From the NCBI GenBank assembly GCA_028291445.1, contig JAQGIA010000645.1, positions 1 through 7,232 of the forward strand: DNA of 7,232 bases. Direction: 5' to 3'. A program made the position numbers and the translations under genes. Shown one piece after another: positions 1 to 6,115 of the stretch (positions are counted from its first letter, which is position 1; every line of letters starts with the position of its first letter). The DNA comes from Belnapia sp. (lineage in GTDB: Bacteria; Pseudomonadota; Alphaproteobacteria; Acetobacterales; Acetobacteraceae). The notes under the pieces were generated by a model. It saw only the letters and a list, made by a program, of their open reading frames with translations, had not been told where the DNA came from and did not search any database.

Positions 1-301
1 CCGCGACATCGCCCAGGTCTGCAAAAGCAAGAACGCCGGGCCCTTCATGGTGACGATCGACGTGCTGTTCGAGGATCCGGCGCTCTACCGCCGGGTCAAG
101 GCGACCGGCGTGCTGAATGCCGCGCTGTTCGCCCGGCTCTACAGCGTGGCGGAGGCGGATGTGCTGTTCACGCCCTACGACACCGCCTCGGCCTTCAAGG
201 CGACCCTGCCGCGGCTGGTGCCGGCCGGCGACTTCGGCGACACCGACGTCTATGGCGCGCAGCAACACGCGCCGCTGCTGGATGTGGATGTGCCGCTCTG
301 A
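1..301 (+). CDS. DUF4387 family protein, C-terminal 99 residues (5' end outside window)
   Basis: The reading frame is open from base 2 to the TGA at 299-301 and enters from the left edge. Visible family hallmarks are an SKNAGPF block at the N-terminal side (window residues 9-15), TIDVLF, a central LYSVAEADV segment, and the C-terminal signature GDTDVYGAQQHAPLL near the end. These match my knowledge of DUF4387, a small domain of about 100-110 residues found as a separate protein beside, or fused to, AtuA-like (DUF1446, acyclic terpene utilisation) proteins. Only a few N-terminal residues should therefore be missing. The biochemical role is not established; by association it probably forms a complex with an AtuA-type partner, expected just upstream outside the window. 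No signal peptide or membrane segment is visible. An internal ATG at 47 would cut off the SKNAGPF block and is not the start. The gene converges on the monooxygenase gene, with 37 bases between the two stop codons. Confidence 0.85.
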   Translation, partial: RDIAQVCKSKNAGPFMVTIDVLFEDPALYRRVKATGVLNAALFARLYSVAEADVLFTPYDTASAFKATLPRLVPAGDFGDTDVYGAQQHAPLLDVDVPL

Positions 302-338
302 CACCGGCGGACCATGCGGCGAGGACTTGCGGGCGCCG

Positions 339-1643
339 TCAGCGTTCCCGCAGGTTTTCCCGCAGCGTGCTGCCGGCATAGGCGCTGCGGAACAATCCGC
401 GGCGCTGCAATTCCGGCACCACCAGCCGGCCGAATTCCTCGAACATCAGCGGCGAGACGGTGGGCGAGAGCACGAAGCCGTCGCAGCCGCCGTCCCGGAA
501 CAGGTCTTCCATGTGGTCGGCGACGGTGGCCGCGGTGCCGACCACCAGGCCGCGCGGGCGGCTGGCCGCCTCGGCGAAGCTGATGCCCTCGGCCTTCATC
601 AATTGCAGCACGCGATCCTCGGTGCCCTTGATCCCCTGGTGGCCCTGGGCGGCGGCCAGGGCCTCGGGCGTGGTATGGCGGCTGAGGTCGGCGCCGAGCA
701 TGGTGGAGTTGGTCGCCAAGGTCAGGTCCGGATTGACCAGGGATTGCAGATGCGCCGCCTTCTCCCGCGCGATGGCGGCGGTCTCGCCCAGCACCACGGA
801 AAGTGCGGGGAGAATGGCGCAATCCTCCGGCACCCGGCCGGCGGCGGCGACCCGGGCCTTCATGTCGGCGTAGAAGGCGAGCGTCTCCGCCTTGCCATGC
901 GAGGCGCAGAAGACCGCCTCCGCCCAGCGCGCGGCGAAGGCCCGGCCGCGCGGGGAGGCACCGGCCTGGAGGAAGACCGGCCGCCCCTGCGGGCTGCGCG
1001 GCATCGCCAACGGGCCGCGGGTGGTGACATACCGGCCGGCGTAATCGGCGTAGCGGATGCGGTCGGCATCGGCGAAGCGCCCCGCCGCCGCATCCAGCAC
1101 CAACGCATCCGGCGCCCAGCAATCCCACAATGCACAGCAGGCTTCGAGCACCTCATCCGCCTGGTCGTAGCGCTGGTCCTTGGGCGGCAGGGTCATGCCG
1201 AAGTTGCGCGCCTCGAATTCGGTGGCGGAGGTGACGATGTTCCAGCAGGCGCGGCCGCCGCTGAGGTGGTCGAGCGTCGAGAGCATCCGCGCCAGCAGGT
1301 AGGGCGGGTGGAAGGTGGTGGACAGCGTGGCGCCGAGCCCGAGGTGGCGGGTGACGCGGGCCATCAACGGCAACACCAGCATCGGGTCGAGGTAGCTGAT
1401 CTGCCCACCCAGCTCGACATAGGGGCGGAAGCTGCCGCGGTGGATATCCGGGATGCCGAAGGCGTCGGCGAAGAAGCAGCCGTCGAAGCAGGCGGCTTCC
1501 AGCACCCGGGCCAGATGCTCGTAGCGGGCAGGGTCGAGGATATCGTGCAGGTCGGCGCCCGGGTGGCGCCAGCCGCCGGCGTGGTTCGCGGTGGGGCCGG
1601 TCTTCAGATAGGCGACCAGCTTCATCCGGCGCTGCTGGGTCAT
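339..1643 (-). CDS. LLM-class flavin-dependent monooxygenase, NtaA/SnaA/DszA family (second gene of pair)
   Basis: A 434-residue protein of the bacterial luciferase-like fold. The family uses FMNH2 from a separate flavin reductase plus O2 to oxidise small organic substrates in the cytoplasm, typically with C-N or C-S bond cleavage. Family segments seen in order are the N-terminal strand MKLVAYLKTG (7-16), HPGADLHD (27-34), GLGATLSTTFHPPYLLARMLSTLDHLSGGRACWNIVTSA in pieces over 102-140, NFGM (147-150), RYDQADEVLEA (158-168), SPQGRPVFLQAGASPRGRAFAA (217-238), GTAATVADHMEDLF (369-382) and the C-terminal ELQRRGLF...STLREN (411-430). Length is normal. I chose the ATG at 1643 because it overlaps, as ATGA, the TGA that would close the upstream gene without its amber codon. 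A second in-frame ATG at 1625 (MKL) is possible; neither has a good Shine-Dalgarno, which fits translational coupling. It carries nine cysteines, whereas the upstream paralogue has none. Substrate unknown; desulfurisation is only suggested by the nearby cys genes. Confidence 0.9.
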   Translation of the reverse strand: MTQQRRMKLVAYLKTGPTANHAGGWRHPGADLHDILDPARYEHLARVLEAACFDGCFFADAFGIPDIHRGSFRPYVELGGQISYLDPMLVLPLMARVTRHLGLGATLSTTFHPPYLLARMLSTLDHLSGGRACWNIVTSATEFEARNFGMTLPPKDQRYDQADEVLEACCALWDCWAPDALVLDAAAGRFADADRIRYADYAGRYVTTRGPLAMPRSPQGRPVFLQAGASPRGRAFAARWAEAVFCASHGKAETLAFYADMKARVAAAGRVPEDCAILPALSVVLGETAAIAREKAAHLQSLVNPDLTLATNSTMLGADLSRHTTPEALAAAQGHQGIKGTEDRVLQLMKAEGISFAEAASRPRGLVVGTAATVADHMEDLFRDGGCDGFVLSPTVSPLMFEEFGRLVVPELQRRGLFRSAYAGSTLRENLRER

Positions 1644-1747
1644 CGGCCGGCCTGCGCCGCATGGCGATTGGCCGGCCGGGCTAGGCCGAGGTTCTCCCGC
1701 AGGGTGGTGCCGCGCCAGGCGGTCTTGACCAGGCCGCGGCGCTGCTA
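1640..1747 (-). other. Amber codon and orphaned C-terminal tail of the upstream monooxygenase
   Basis: The TAG at 1747-1745 follows the residues KLIPE. Reading on in the same frame gives QRRGLVKTAWRGTTLREN and about 16 more residues (34 in all) before TGA at 1642-1640. The neighbouring paralogue reads VVPE-L-QRRGLFRSAYAGSTLREN at the same place, with Leu encoded TTG, so one T-to-A change (plus-strand A-to-T at 1746) explains the stop. The tail's TGA overlaps the next gene's ATG as ATGA, the normal junction of coupled genes. This region was therefore almost certainly coding, making a protein of about 450 residues. It may be a recent nonsense mutation, a sequencing error, or a read-through codon; the sequence alone cannot decide. 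Confidence 0.85.
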
Positions 1748-2992
1748 TTCGGGGATGAGCTTGCCGACCGCCGCTTCCAGCCCGGCGGGCAGGGCGCTGA
1801 AGGTCATCATGAAGCCATCGGCGGCGCCGGTGGTGAACCATTCCTCCATGTGGTCGGCGACCTGCCGCGGGGTGCCGCGGATGGTCTTGTTGCCGCGCTC
1901 GTAGCGCATGTACAGCTGGCGCAAGGTCAGCCCCTCGCGGATCATGCCGAGGATATGGTCGAAATAGGCCTTGTGCAGATTGGCCGATTTCGGGATGCGA
2001 TCCTCCGGGATCGGCTCATCCAGCGGCAGGCCGGTGAGGTCCGCCTCGAGGTCCATGCCGAGCCGCATGCGGCCGACATCGGGGTGAATCAGCGCCTGGA
2101 GCGTCTGGTACATATCCTCCGCCTCCTCGGCCGAATCGGCCACCACGGCGGGCAGTCCGGCCAGCACCTTCAACGCCTCCGGGTCGCGGCCATGGCGAGC
2201 CATGCGGCCCTTGAGATCGGCGTAGAATTGCCGGCCGCCCTCGATGGTGCTGTCCGAGGCGAAGACCAGCTCGGCGGTCTCGGCGGCGAAGTCGCGGCCG
2301 GTGTCGGAGGCGCCGGCCTGGATGATGACCGGCTGGCCCTGCGGCGTGCGCTCGATGTTGAGCGCGCCGTGCACCCGGAAATGGCGGCCCTCATGCGCCA
2401 CCGGATGCTGCTTCGTGGGGTCGAAATGCAGCCCGCTTTCACGGTCGCGGATGAAGGCGCCATCCTCCCAGCTATCCCATAGCGCCTGCACCACCTGGAC
2501 GAATTCGCGGGCGCGCTCGTAGCGGTCGGCATGCGGCGGCAGCTTGTCCAGGCCGAAATTCTTCGCGGCGAAATCATTGGCGGAGGTGACGACGTTCCAG
2601 GCGGCGCGGCCGTGGCTGATGTGGTCGAGCGAGGCGAATTGCCGGGCGAGGTTATAGGGCTCGGAGAAGCTCGTGCTCATGGTGCCGCCGAGGCCGATAT
2701 GGGTCGTCGCGCCGGCGATGGCGGCGAGCAGCGTCACCGGCTCGAAGACGTTCATGAACAGCGGGAAGCGGCTATAGGCGGTCAGGTTGCTGGTGCGCGC
2801 GGCCGGCGTATCGGCGATGAAGAACAGGTCGAACATGCCGCGCTCGGCGAGCTGCGCCATGGCGCGGTAGTGGTCGATGTCGGTCGAGGCATCGGCCCGC
2901 GTCCCGGGATGCAGCCAGGAGGCCGGGTGCGAGCCGGTGGGATGGACCAGCGCCGCCAGGGCCATGGTTTTCATGGGAGCCATGGTTTTCAT
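1745..2992 (-). CDS. LLM-class flavin-dependent monooxygenase, NtaA/SnaA/DszA family, truncated by in-frame amber
   Basis: As written the protein is 415 residues. Reading through the TAG it would be 450, closer to the usual family size of roughly 440-460. Domain features in order: N-terminal strand ALAALVHPTGSHPASW (11-26), FDLFFIADT (54-62), FEPVTLLAAIAGATTHIGLG (83-102), the STSFSEPYNLARQFASLDHIS block (106-126), AAWNVVTSAND (130-140), NFG (145-147), RYERAREFVQVVQALWDSW (157-175), TPQGQPVIIQAGASDTGRDFAA (216-237) and RGTPRQVADHMEEWF (372-386). This is a cytoplasmic FMNH2-dependent monooxygenase needing a flavin reductase, which is not seen here. The start is uncertain among ATGs at 2992, 2983, 2974 and 2965, because the first 18 bases are tandemly duplicated. 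I chose 2992, which overlaps the stop of a short upstream frame as ATGA and has a weak AGGG nine bases ahead. The protein has no cysteine at all, even counting the lost tail. It is divergent from cysD, so sulfur-responsive control is plausible. Whether the truncated protein folds is unknown. Confidence 0.85.
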   Translation of the reverse strand: MKTMAPMKTMALAALVHPTGSHPASWLHPGTRADASTDIDHYRAMAQLAERGMFDLFFIADTPAARTSNLTAYSRFPLFMNVFEPVTLLAAIAGATTHIGLGGTMSTSFSEPYNLARQFASLDHISHGRAAWNVVTSANDFAAKNFGLDKLPPHADRYERAREFVQVVQALWDSWEDGAFIRDRESGLHFDPTKQHPVAHEGRHFRVHGALNIERTPQGQPVIIQAGASDTGRDFAAETAELVFASDSTIEGGRQFYADLKGRMARHGRDPEALKVLAGLPAVVADSAEEAEDMYQTLQALIHPDVGRMRLGMDLEADLTGLPLDEPIPEDRIPKSANLHKAYFDHILGMIREGLTLRQLYMRYERGNKTIRGTPRQVADHMEEWFTTGAADGFMMTFSALPAGLEAAVGKLIPE

Positions 2993-2995
2993 GGG
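2961..2995 (-). repeat. Tandem 17-bp repeat (18-bp period) covering the monooxygenase start codons
   Basis: The plus-strand unit GCCATGGTTTTCATGGG occurs perfectly at 2961-2977 and 2979-2995, with one base between. On the coding strand this duplicates six codons, so the protein begins MKTMAPMKTMA and offers four in-frame ATGs. The period is a multiple of three, so the frame is kept. It looks like a recent slippage or duplication event. Confidence 0.9.
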
Positions 2996-3054
2996 CGGCG
3001 GCCCTGGCCGGTTTGCGTGCCGGCCTCCTGGGGCGCCGCGCTATGGTGATGCAT
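2989..3054 (-). CDS. Candidate 21-codon upstream ORF (leader peptide) coupled to the monooxygenase gene
   Basis: On the minus strand GGAGG is followed by five bases and then an ATG at 3054. The frame runs 21 codons (MHHHSAAP...GQGRRP) to a TGA at 2991-2989. That stop overlaps the monooxygenase ATG at 2992 as ATGA, the same junction that originally joined the two monooxygenase genes. The ribosome-binding site is the best on this strand in the region and is clearly better than the one at the monooxygenase start. The product has three consecutive histidines at its N-terminus and no cysteine, so it does not look like a cysteine-attenuation leader. I recognise no homologue. It may serve only to deliver ribosomes to the downstream start, or be chance. 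Confidence 0.4.
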   Translation of the reverse strand: MHHHSAAPQEAGTQTGQGRRP

Positions 3055-3066
3055 CCGATCCTCCGG
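3055..3066 (-). promoter_or_regulatory. Strong Shine-Dalgarno of the upstream ORF
   Basis: The coding strand reads CCGGAGGATCGG directly before the ATG at 3054. GGAGG lies five bases from the start codon, a near-ideal placement. It is out of frame with the monooxygenase and 62 bases from its ATG, so it cannot serve that start directly. Confidence 0.5.
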
Positions 3067-3163
3067 GGATTGCGGCCGGTGGAAGTGTGCGCGGGGCGGC
3101 CTGGGCCGTCGAGGGCAGGCCAGGGGAAAATGTGCCGGCGCGCCCCGGATGCCGCCTGGGCGC

Positions 3164-3192
3164 TGGCCATATTGTTATCTTTTCATTATAAT
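3164..3192 (+). promoter_or_regulatory. Candidate sigma70-type promoter for cysD-cysNC
   Basis: A perfect TATAAT lies at 3187-3192. TGGCCA at 3164-3169 matches four of six bases of TTGACA, with a 17-base spacer. Transcription would begin near 3199, giving a leader of about 35 bases before the cysD ATG. A second TATAAA at 3198-3203 could be an alternative. The AT-rich island stands out sharply from the GC-rich surroundings. The poor -35 box would fit dependence on an activator such as a CysB-like LysR protein, which is an inference. Confidence 0.5.
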
Positions 3193-3204
3193 TACGATAT
3201 AAAG
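3179..3204. promoter_or_regulatory. 26-bp imperfect dyad over the divergent -10 boxes, candidate operator
   Basis: The sequence has the symmetric pattern CTTT-NN-AT-NN-TAATTA-NN-AT-NN-AAAG, with 18 of 26 positions matching their mirror and the centre between 3191 and 3192. It covers the plus-strand TATAAT and the minus-strand TATAAT together. A regulator bound here could control cysD and the monooxygenase operon at once. The inner AT...AT arms are compatible with a LysR-type site, and CysB-family control of sulfur genes is known elsewhere. An AT-rich stretch produces some symmetry by chance, so the call is tentative. Confidence 0.4.
3185..3190 (-). promoter_or_regulatory. Candidate -10 box for the monooxygenase operon
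   Basis: The minus strand reads TATAAT from 3190 to 3185, overlapping the plus-strand -10 box. The -35 position 17 bases further up (CTATCT, 3213-3208) is poor. If used, it gives a leader of roughly 185 bases containing the short upstream ORF. I see no convincing riboswitch fold in that leader by eye. Confidence 0.3.
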
Positions 3205-3233
3205 CATAGATAGCTCTGGGTATCGCCTCCGCC

Positions 3234-4148
3234 ATGCCAGTTCCGAATGCGGCCCTGACCCATCTGCGGCGGCTGGAAGCCGAGGCCATCCACATCTTGC
3301 GGGAGGTCGTGGCCGAATGCGCCGCGCCGGTGATGCTCTATTCCATCGGCAAGGACAGCACGGCGATGCTGCACCTGGCGATCAAGGCCTTCCATCCGGC
3401 GCCGCCGCCCTTTCCGCTGCTGCATATCGATACCGGCTGGAAATTCCGCGAGATGATCACCTTCCGCGATGCGACGGCGCGGCGGACCGGGCTGCGGCTG
3501 ATCCTGCATGGCAATGCGGCGGCGCAGCGCGACGGGGTGAACCCCTTCGACCACGGCGCGGCCTACTACACCCATGCGATGAAGACGGTCGCGCTGCGGG
3601 AGGCGCTGGCGCTGGGGGGCTTCGATGCCGCCTTTGGCGGGGCGCGGCGGGACGAGGAGAAGTCGCGCGCCAAGGAGCGCGTCTTCTCCTTCCGCAGCGA
3701 ACGGCAGGAATGGGACCCGAAGAACCAGCGGCCGGAATTCTGGCGGCTGTACAATGGCCGGGTCAAGCCGGGGCAGGGCATCCGGGTCTTCCCGCTGTCC
3801 AACTGGACCGAGCGCGACGTGTGGCACTACATCCTGGCCGAGCGGCTGGAGGTGGTGCCGCTGTATTTCGCCGCGCCACGGCCGGTGGTCGAGCGCGACG
3901 GCAGCCTGATCGTGGTCGATGACGCGCGGATGCGGCTGTGGCCGGGCGAGGTGCCGCGACAGCGGCGGGTGCGGTTCCGCTCGCTCGGCTGCTACCCGCT
4001 CTCCGCGGCGCAGCCTTCCGCCGCGACGACCGTGCCGGAGATACTGGCCGAGATGGAGGGACTGCGGCAGTCGGAGCGCGGCGGCCGGCTGATCGACCGC
4101 GATGCCGCCGACAGCATGGAGAAGAAGAAGCGCGAGGGGTATTTCTGA
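3234..4148 (+). CDS. cysD: Sulfate adenylyltransferase subunit 2 (CysD)
   Basis: CysD is the catalytic subunit of ATP sulfurylase. With the GTPase CysN it converts sulfate and ATP to adenosine 5'-phosphosulfate and pyrophosphate, the first step of assimilatory sulfate reduction, in the cytoplasm. The 304-residue protein has the usual family length. The N-terminus [16 protein letters not shown] (11-26) aligns with known CysD starts. The PP-loop nucleotide motif SIGKDS is at 37-42, followed by [11 protein letters not shown] (64-74), [16 protein letters not shown] (134-149), [11 protein letters not shown] (187-197), LGCYPL (251-256) and the conserved end [10 protein letters not shown] (295-304). 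The residues after LGCYPL (SAAQPSAAT) differ from the usual TGA-type continuation but do not break the fold signature. No clear Shine-Dalgarno precedes the ATG at 3234; the match of the N-terminus to the family decides the start. The stop overlaps the cysNC start by one base (TGATG), so the two subunits are translationally coupled. Confidence 0.96.
   Translation: MPVPNAALTHLRRLEAEAIHILREVVAECAAPVMLYSIGKDSTAMLHLAIKAFHPAPPPFPLLHIDTGWKFREMITFRDATARRTGLRLILHGNAAAQRDGVNPFDHGAAYYTHAMKTVALREALALGGFDAAFGGARRDEEKSRAKERVFSFRSERQEWDPKNQRPEFWRLYNGRVKPGQGIRVFPLSNWTERDVWHYILAERLEVVPLYFAAPRPVVERDGSLIVVDDARMRLWPGEVPRQRRVRFRSLGCYPLSAAQPSAATTVPEILAEMEGLRQSERGGRLIDRDAADSMEKKKREGYF
4134..4139 (+). promoter_or_regulatory. 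Shine-Dalgarno of cysNC inside the end of cysD
   Basis: GAGGGG lies eight bases before the ATG at 4148, inside the last codons of cysD. It supports that start over the upstream in-frame ATG at 3938, which lies within cysD. Confidence 0.6.
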
Positions 4149-6028
4149 TGGACCCTCCCGAGGCGGAGCCGGTGCTTATACCCGATGCGGTGCCGACGCT
4201 GCGTTTCCTGACCTGCGGCAGCGTGGATGACGGAAAGTCGACGCTGATCGGCCGGCTGCTGCACGACGGCGAGCTGGTGCTGGACGATCAGATGGCGGCG
4301 CTGGCACGGGATTCGGCGCGGCATGGCACGGATGGCGCGAAACTCGATTTCGCGCTGCTGGTCGATGGGCTGGCGGCGGAGCGCGAGCAGGGCATCACCA
4401 TCGACGTCGCCTGGCGGTACTTCGGCACCAGGCGCCGCCGCTTCATCGTCGCCGACACCCCGGGCCATGAGCAATACACCCGCAACATGGCGACCGGGGC
4501 GTCGAATGCCGATCTCGCCGTGGTGCTGGTGGATGTGCGCGGCGGGGTGCTGACCCAGACCCGGCGGCATTCCTGCATCGCCGCGCTGTTCGGCATCCGC
4601 CATGTCGTGCTGGCGGTGAACAAGATGGATCTGGTGGGGTTCGACGCGGCACGCTTCGCCGCGGTCGAGGCGGCATATCGCGCCGCGGTCGCCACCCTGG
4701 GCTTCGCCAGCATCACCGCCGTGCCGCTGGCGGCGCGACACGGCGACAATGTGGTGGCGCGCAGCGCACGGATGCCCTGGTACCGCGGCCCCACGCTGCT
4801 CGAACTGCTGGAAGCCATCGATGTGGCGCGGCCGGAGCTGGACCGGCCCTTCCGCATGCCGGTGCAATGGGTGAACCGGCCACACCAGGACTTCCGCGGC
4901 TATGCCGGCACCATCGCCGCCGGCGCGGTACGCCCGGGCGATGCGCTGCGGGTCGCCGCCTCGGGCCGTGCCGGCACGGTCGCCCGCATCGTGACCCATG
5001 ACGGCGACCGCGACCGGGCGGTGGCCGGGGAGGCGGTGACCCTGGTGCTGGCCGAGGCGCTGGATGCCTCGCGCGGGGACGTGCTGGCGGCCGCCGCGCA
5101 TCCCGTCACGCTGGCCAGCCGGCTGGTGGCGGATGTGCTGTGGCTGGGCGAGGAGCGAATGGTTCCCGGCCGCAGCCTGGTGATCAAGCTCGGCACCGGC
5201 ACGGTGCCGGCCTCGGTCAGCGAGATCCGCTACCGGCTGGATATCGACAGCTTCGGCACCGAGCCGGCCGAGAGCCTCGGGGCCAATGATCTGGCGCGGA
5301 TCGGCATCGCATTGGCCATGCCGCTGGCGGTGGAGAGCTTCGCCGAAAGCATCGATCTCGGCGGCTTCATCCTGATCGACCGGATGAGCCATGCGACCAT
5401 CGGCGTCGGTATGGTGGTCAGCGCGCAGGCGGCGGCGACCGATCTCACCTGGCACCGGATGAGCGTGGATCAGCCGGCCCGTGCCCGGGCCAAGGGGCAG
5501 CGGCCGATGGCGGTCTGGTTCACCGGCCTGTCGGGTTCGGGCAAATCGACCATCGCCGACCTGGCCGAGCGCTGCCTGCATGCCGCGGGGCGGCATACCT
5601 TCACCCTCGATGGCGACAACGTCCGGCACGGGCTGAACCGCGACCTGGGTTTCACCGAGGCGGACCGCAGCGAGAATATCCGCCGCGCGGCGGAAGCGGC
5701 GAGGCTGATGGTCGAGGCCGGGCTGATCGTGCTGGTCTCGTTCATCTCGCCGTTCCGGGCGGACCGGGCGGCGGCGCGGGGGCTGTTCGCGCCGGGCGAG
5801 TTCATCGAGGTCTTCGTCGATACGCCGATCGCCGAATGCCGCCGGCGCGATCCCAAGGGGCTATACCGCCGCGCGGATGCCGGGCTGATCCGTAATTTCA
5901 CCGGCATCGACGCGCCCTATGAAGCGCCCGAGGCGCCGGAGCTGCGGTTGCGGACCACGACCGGCTCGGCCGAGGCGATGGCGGAGGAGGTGGTGGCGGC
6001 GCTGCGGCGGCTGGGGGTATTCGGGTAG
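4148..6028 (+). CDS. cysNC: Bifunctional sulfate adenylyltransferase subunit 1 / adenylylsulfate kinase (CysN-CysC fusion)
   Basis: A 626-residue fusion. The N-terminal part (about 1-435) is the GTPase CysN, whose GTP hydrolysis drives APS formation by CysD. The C-terminal part (about 452-626) is APS kinase, which phosphorylates APS to PAPS. GTPase motifs: G1 GSVDDGKS (24-31), the G2 region GITID (82-86), G3 DTPGH (103-107), G4 NKMD (158-161). Next come the EF-Tu-like beta domains with WVNRPHQDFRGYAGT (241-255). The usual SAL of the G5-like segment reads AAR before HGDNV (195-201). Kinase motifs: P-loop GLSGSGKST (460-468), DGDNVRHGLN (488-497), RSENIRR (507-513), SFISPFRADR (531-540), DPKGLYRRA (568-576) and FTGIDAPYEAP (584-594). 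Such NodQ-like fusions are common in alphaproteobacteria. The linker (about 438-453) is short and basic. The gene overlaps cysD by one base and is presumably its obligate partner. Whether the PAPS goes to reduction or to sulfation cannot be told from this window. Confidence 0.96.
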   Translation: MDPPEAEPVLIPDAVPTLRFLTCGSVDDGKSTLIGRLLHDGELVLDDQMAALARDSARHGTDGAKLDFALLVDGLAAEREQGITIDVAWRYFGTRRRRFIVADTPGHEQYTRNMATGASNADLAVVLVDVRGGVLTQTRRHSCIAALFGIRHVVLAVNKMDLVGFDAARFAAVEAAYRAAVATLGFASITAVPLAARHGDNVVARSARMPWYRGPTLLELLEAIDVARPELDRPFRMPVQWVNRPHQDFRGYAGTIAAGAVRPGDALRVAASGRAGTVARIVTHDGDRDRAVAGEAVTLVLAEALDASRGDVLAAAAHPVTLASRLVADVLWLGEERMVPGRSLVIKLGTGTVPASVSEIRYRLDIDSFGTEPAESLGANDLARIGIALAMPLAVESFAESIDLGGFILIDRMSHATIGVGMVVSAQAAATDLTWHRMSVDQPARARAKGQRPMAVWFTGLSGSGKSTIADLAERCLHAAGRHTFTLDGDNVRHGLNRDLGFTEADRSENIRRAAEAARLMVEAGLIVLVSFISPFRADRAAARGLFAPGEFIEVFVDTPIAECRRRDPKGLYRRADAGLIRNFTGIDAPYEAPEAPELRLRTTTGSAEAMAEEVVAALRRLGVFG

Positions 6029-6036
6029 AGCGCGAC

Positions 6037-6063
6037 CGTCCGAGGCGGAACCGCCGAAGGACG
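6037..6063 (+). terminator. Stem-loop after cysNC, possible terminator
   Basis: Starting nine bases after the cysNC stop, CGTCC (6037-6041) pairs with GGACG (6059-6063), and inside it GGCGG (6044-6048) faces CCGCC (6051-6055) across two bases, so the inner helix probably closes as four pairs with a GAAC loop. There is a small internal bulge between helices. No T-run follows on either strand, so it is either a non-classical terminator or a 3' end stabiliser. Confidence 0.4.
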
Positions 6064-6085
6064 CGCCGCACGTGACAAACACCAG

Positions 6086-6114
6086 CGGGCGCCGCATGGG
6101 CGCCGGCCCGGGCC
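6086..6114. other. GC-rich palindromes between the convergent cysNC and nadE genes
   Basis: GGCGCC occurs at 6088-6093 and 6099-6104 with a five-base gap, able to form a six-pair hairpin. The ten-base palindrome GGCCCGGGCC follows at 6105-6114, immediately beyond the nadE stop. No T-run is present. This could help to end nadE transcription, but GC-rich DNA makes such palindromes often. Confidence 0.25.
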
Positions 6115-6115
6115 T

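Noticed and set aside
317..338. Hairpin CGGCG/CGCCG between the DUF4387 and monooxygenase stops
   Set aside because: Five pairs around a 12-base loop with no T-run is no better than chance in this base composition.
1745..1747. TAG read as pyrrolysine
   Set aside because: The paralogue has an ordinary Leu here, away from any catalytic motif, and no pyl genes are in view. A one-base nonsense change is the simpler explanation.
1644..1841. Extended upstream starts for the second monooxygenase
   Set aside because: The extra 66 residues overlap the upstream gene and its tail in another frame and have no family similarity. The ATGA overlap supports the start at 1643.
117..1904. Long open plus-strand frame antisense to the two monooxygenases
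   Set aside because: Arg/Gly/Ala-rich low-complexity translation with no family signature, lying opposite well-recognised genes. It is expected from GC-rich third positions.
2772..3170. 132-codon minus-strand frame across the monooxygenase start
   Set aside because: It overlaps the conserved N-terminus of the monooxygenase in another frame, is Arg/Pro/Ala-rich, and has no recognisable domain.
3055..3178. SAM or other riboswitch in the monooxygenase leader
   Set aside because: I could not find the core elements of a known sulfur-related riboswitch by eye. A covariance-model search (Rfam) would be decisive.
3992..5629. Long open minus-strand frame antisense to cysNC
   Set aside because: His/Arg/Gln/Ala-rich shadow translation without motifs. 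The opposite strand carries all CysN and CysC motifs.
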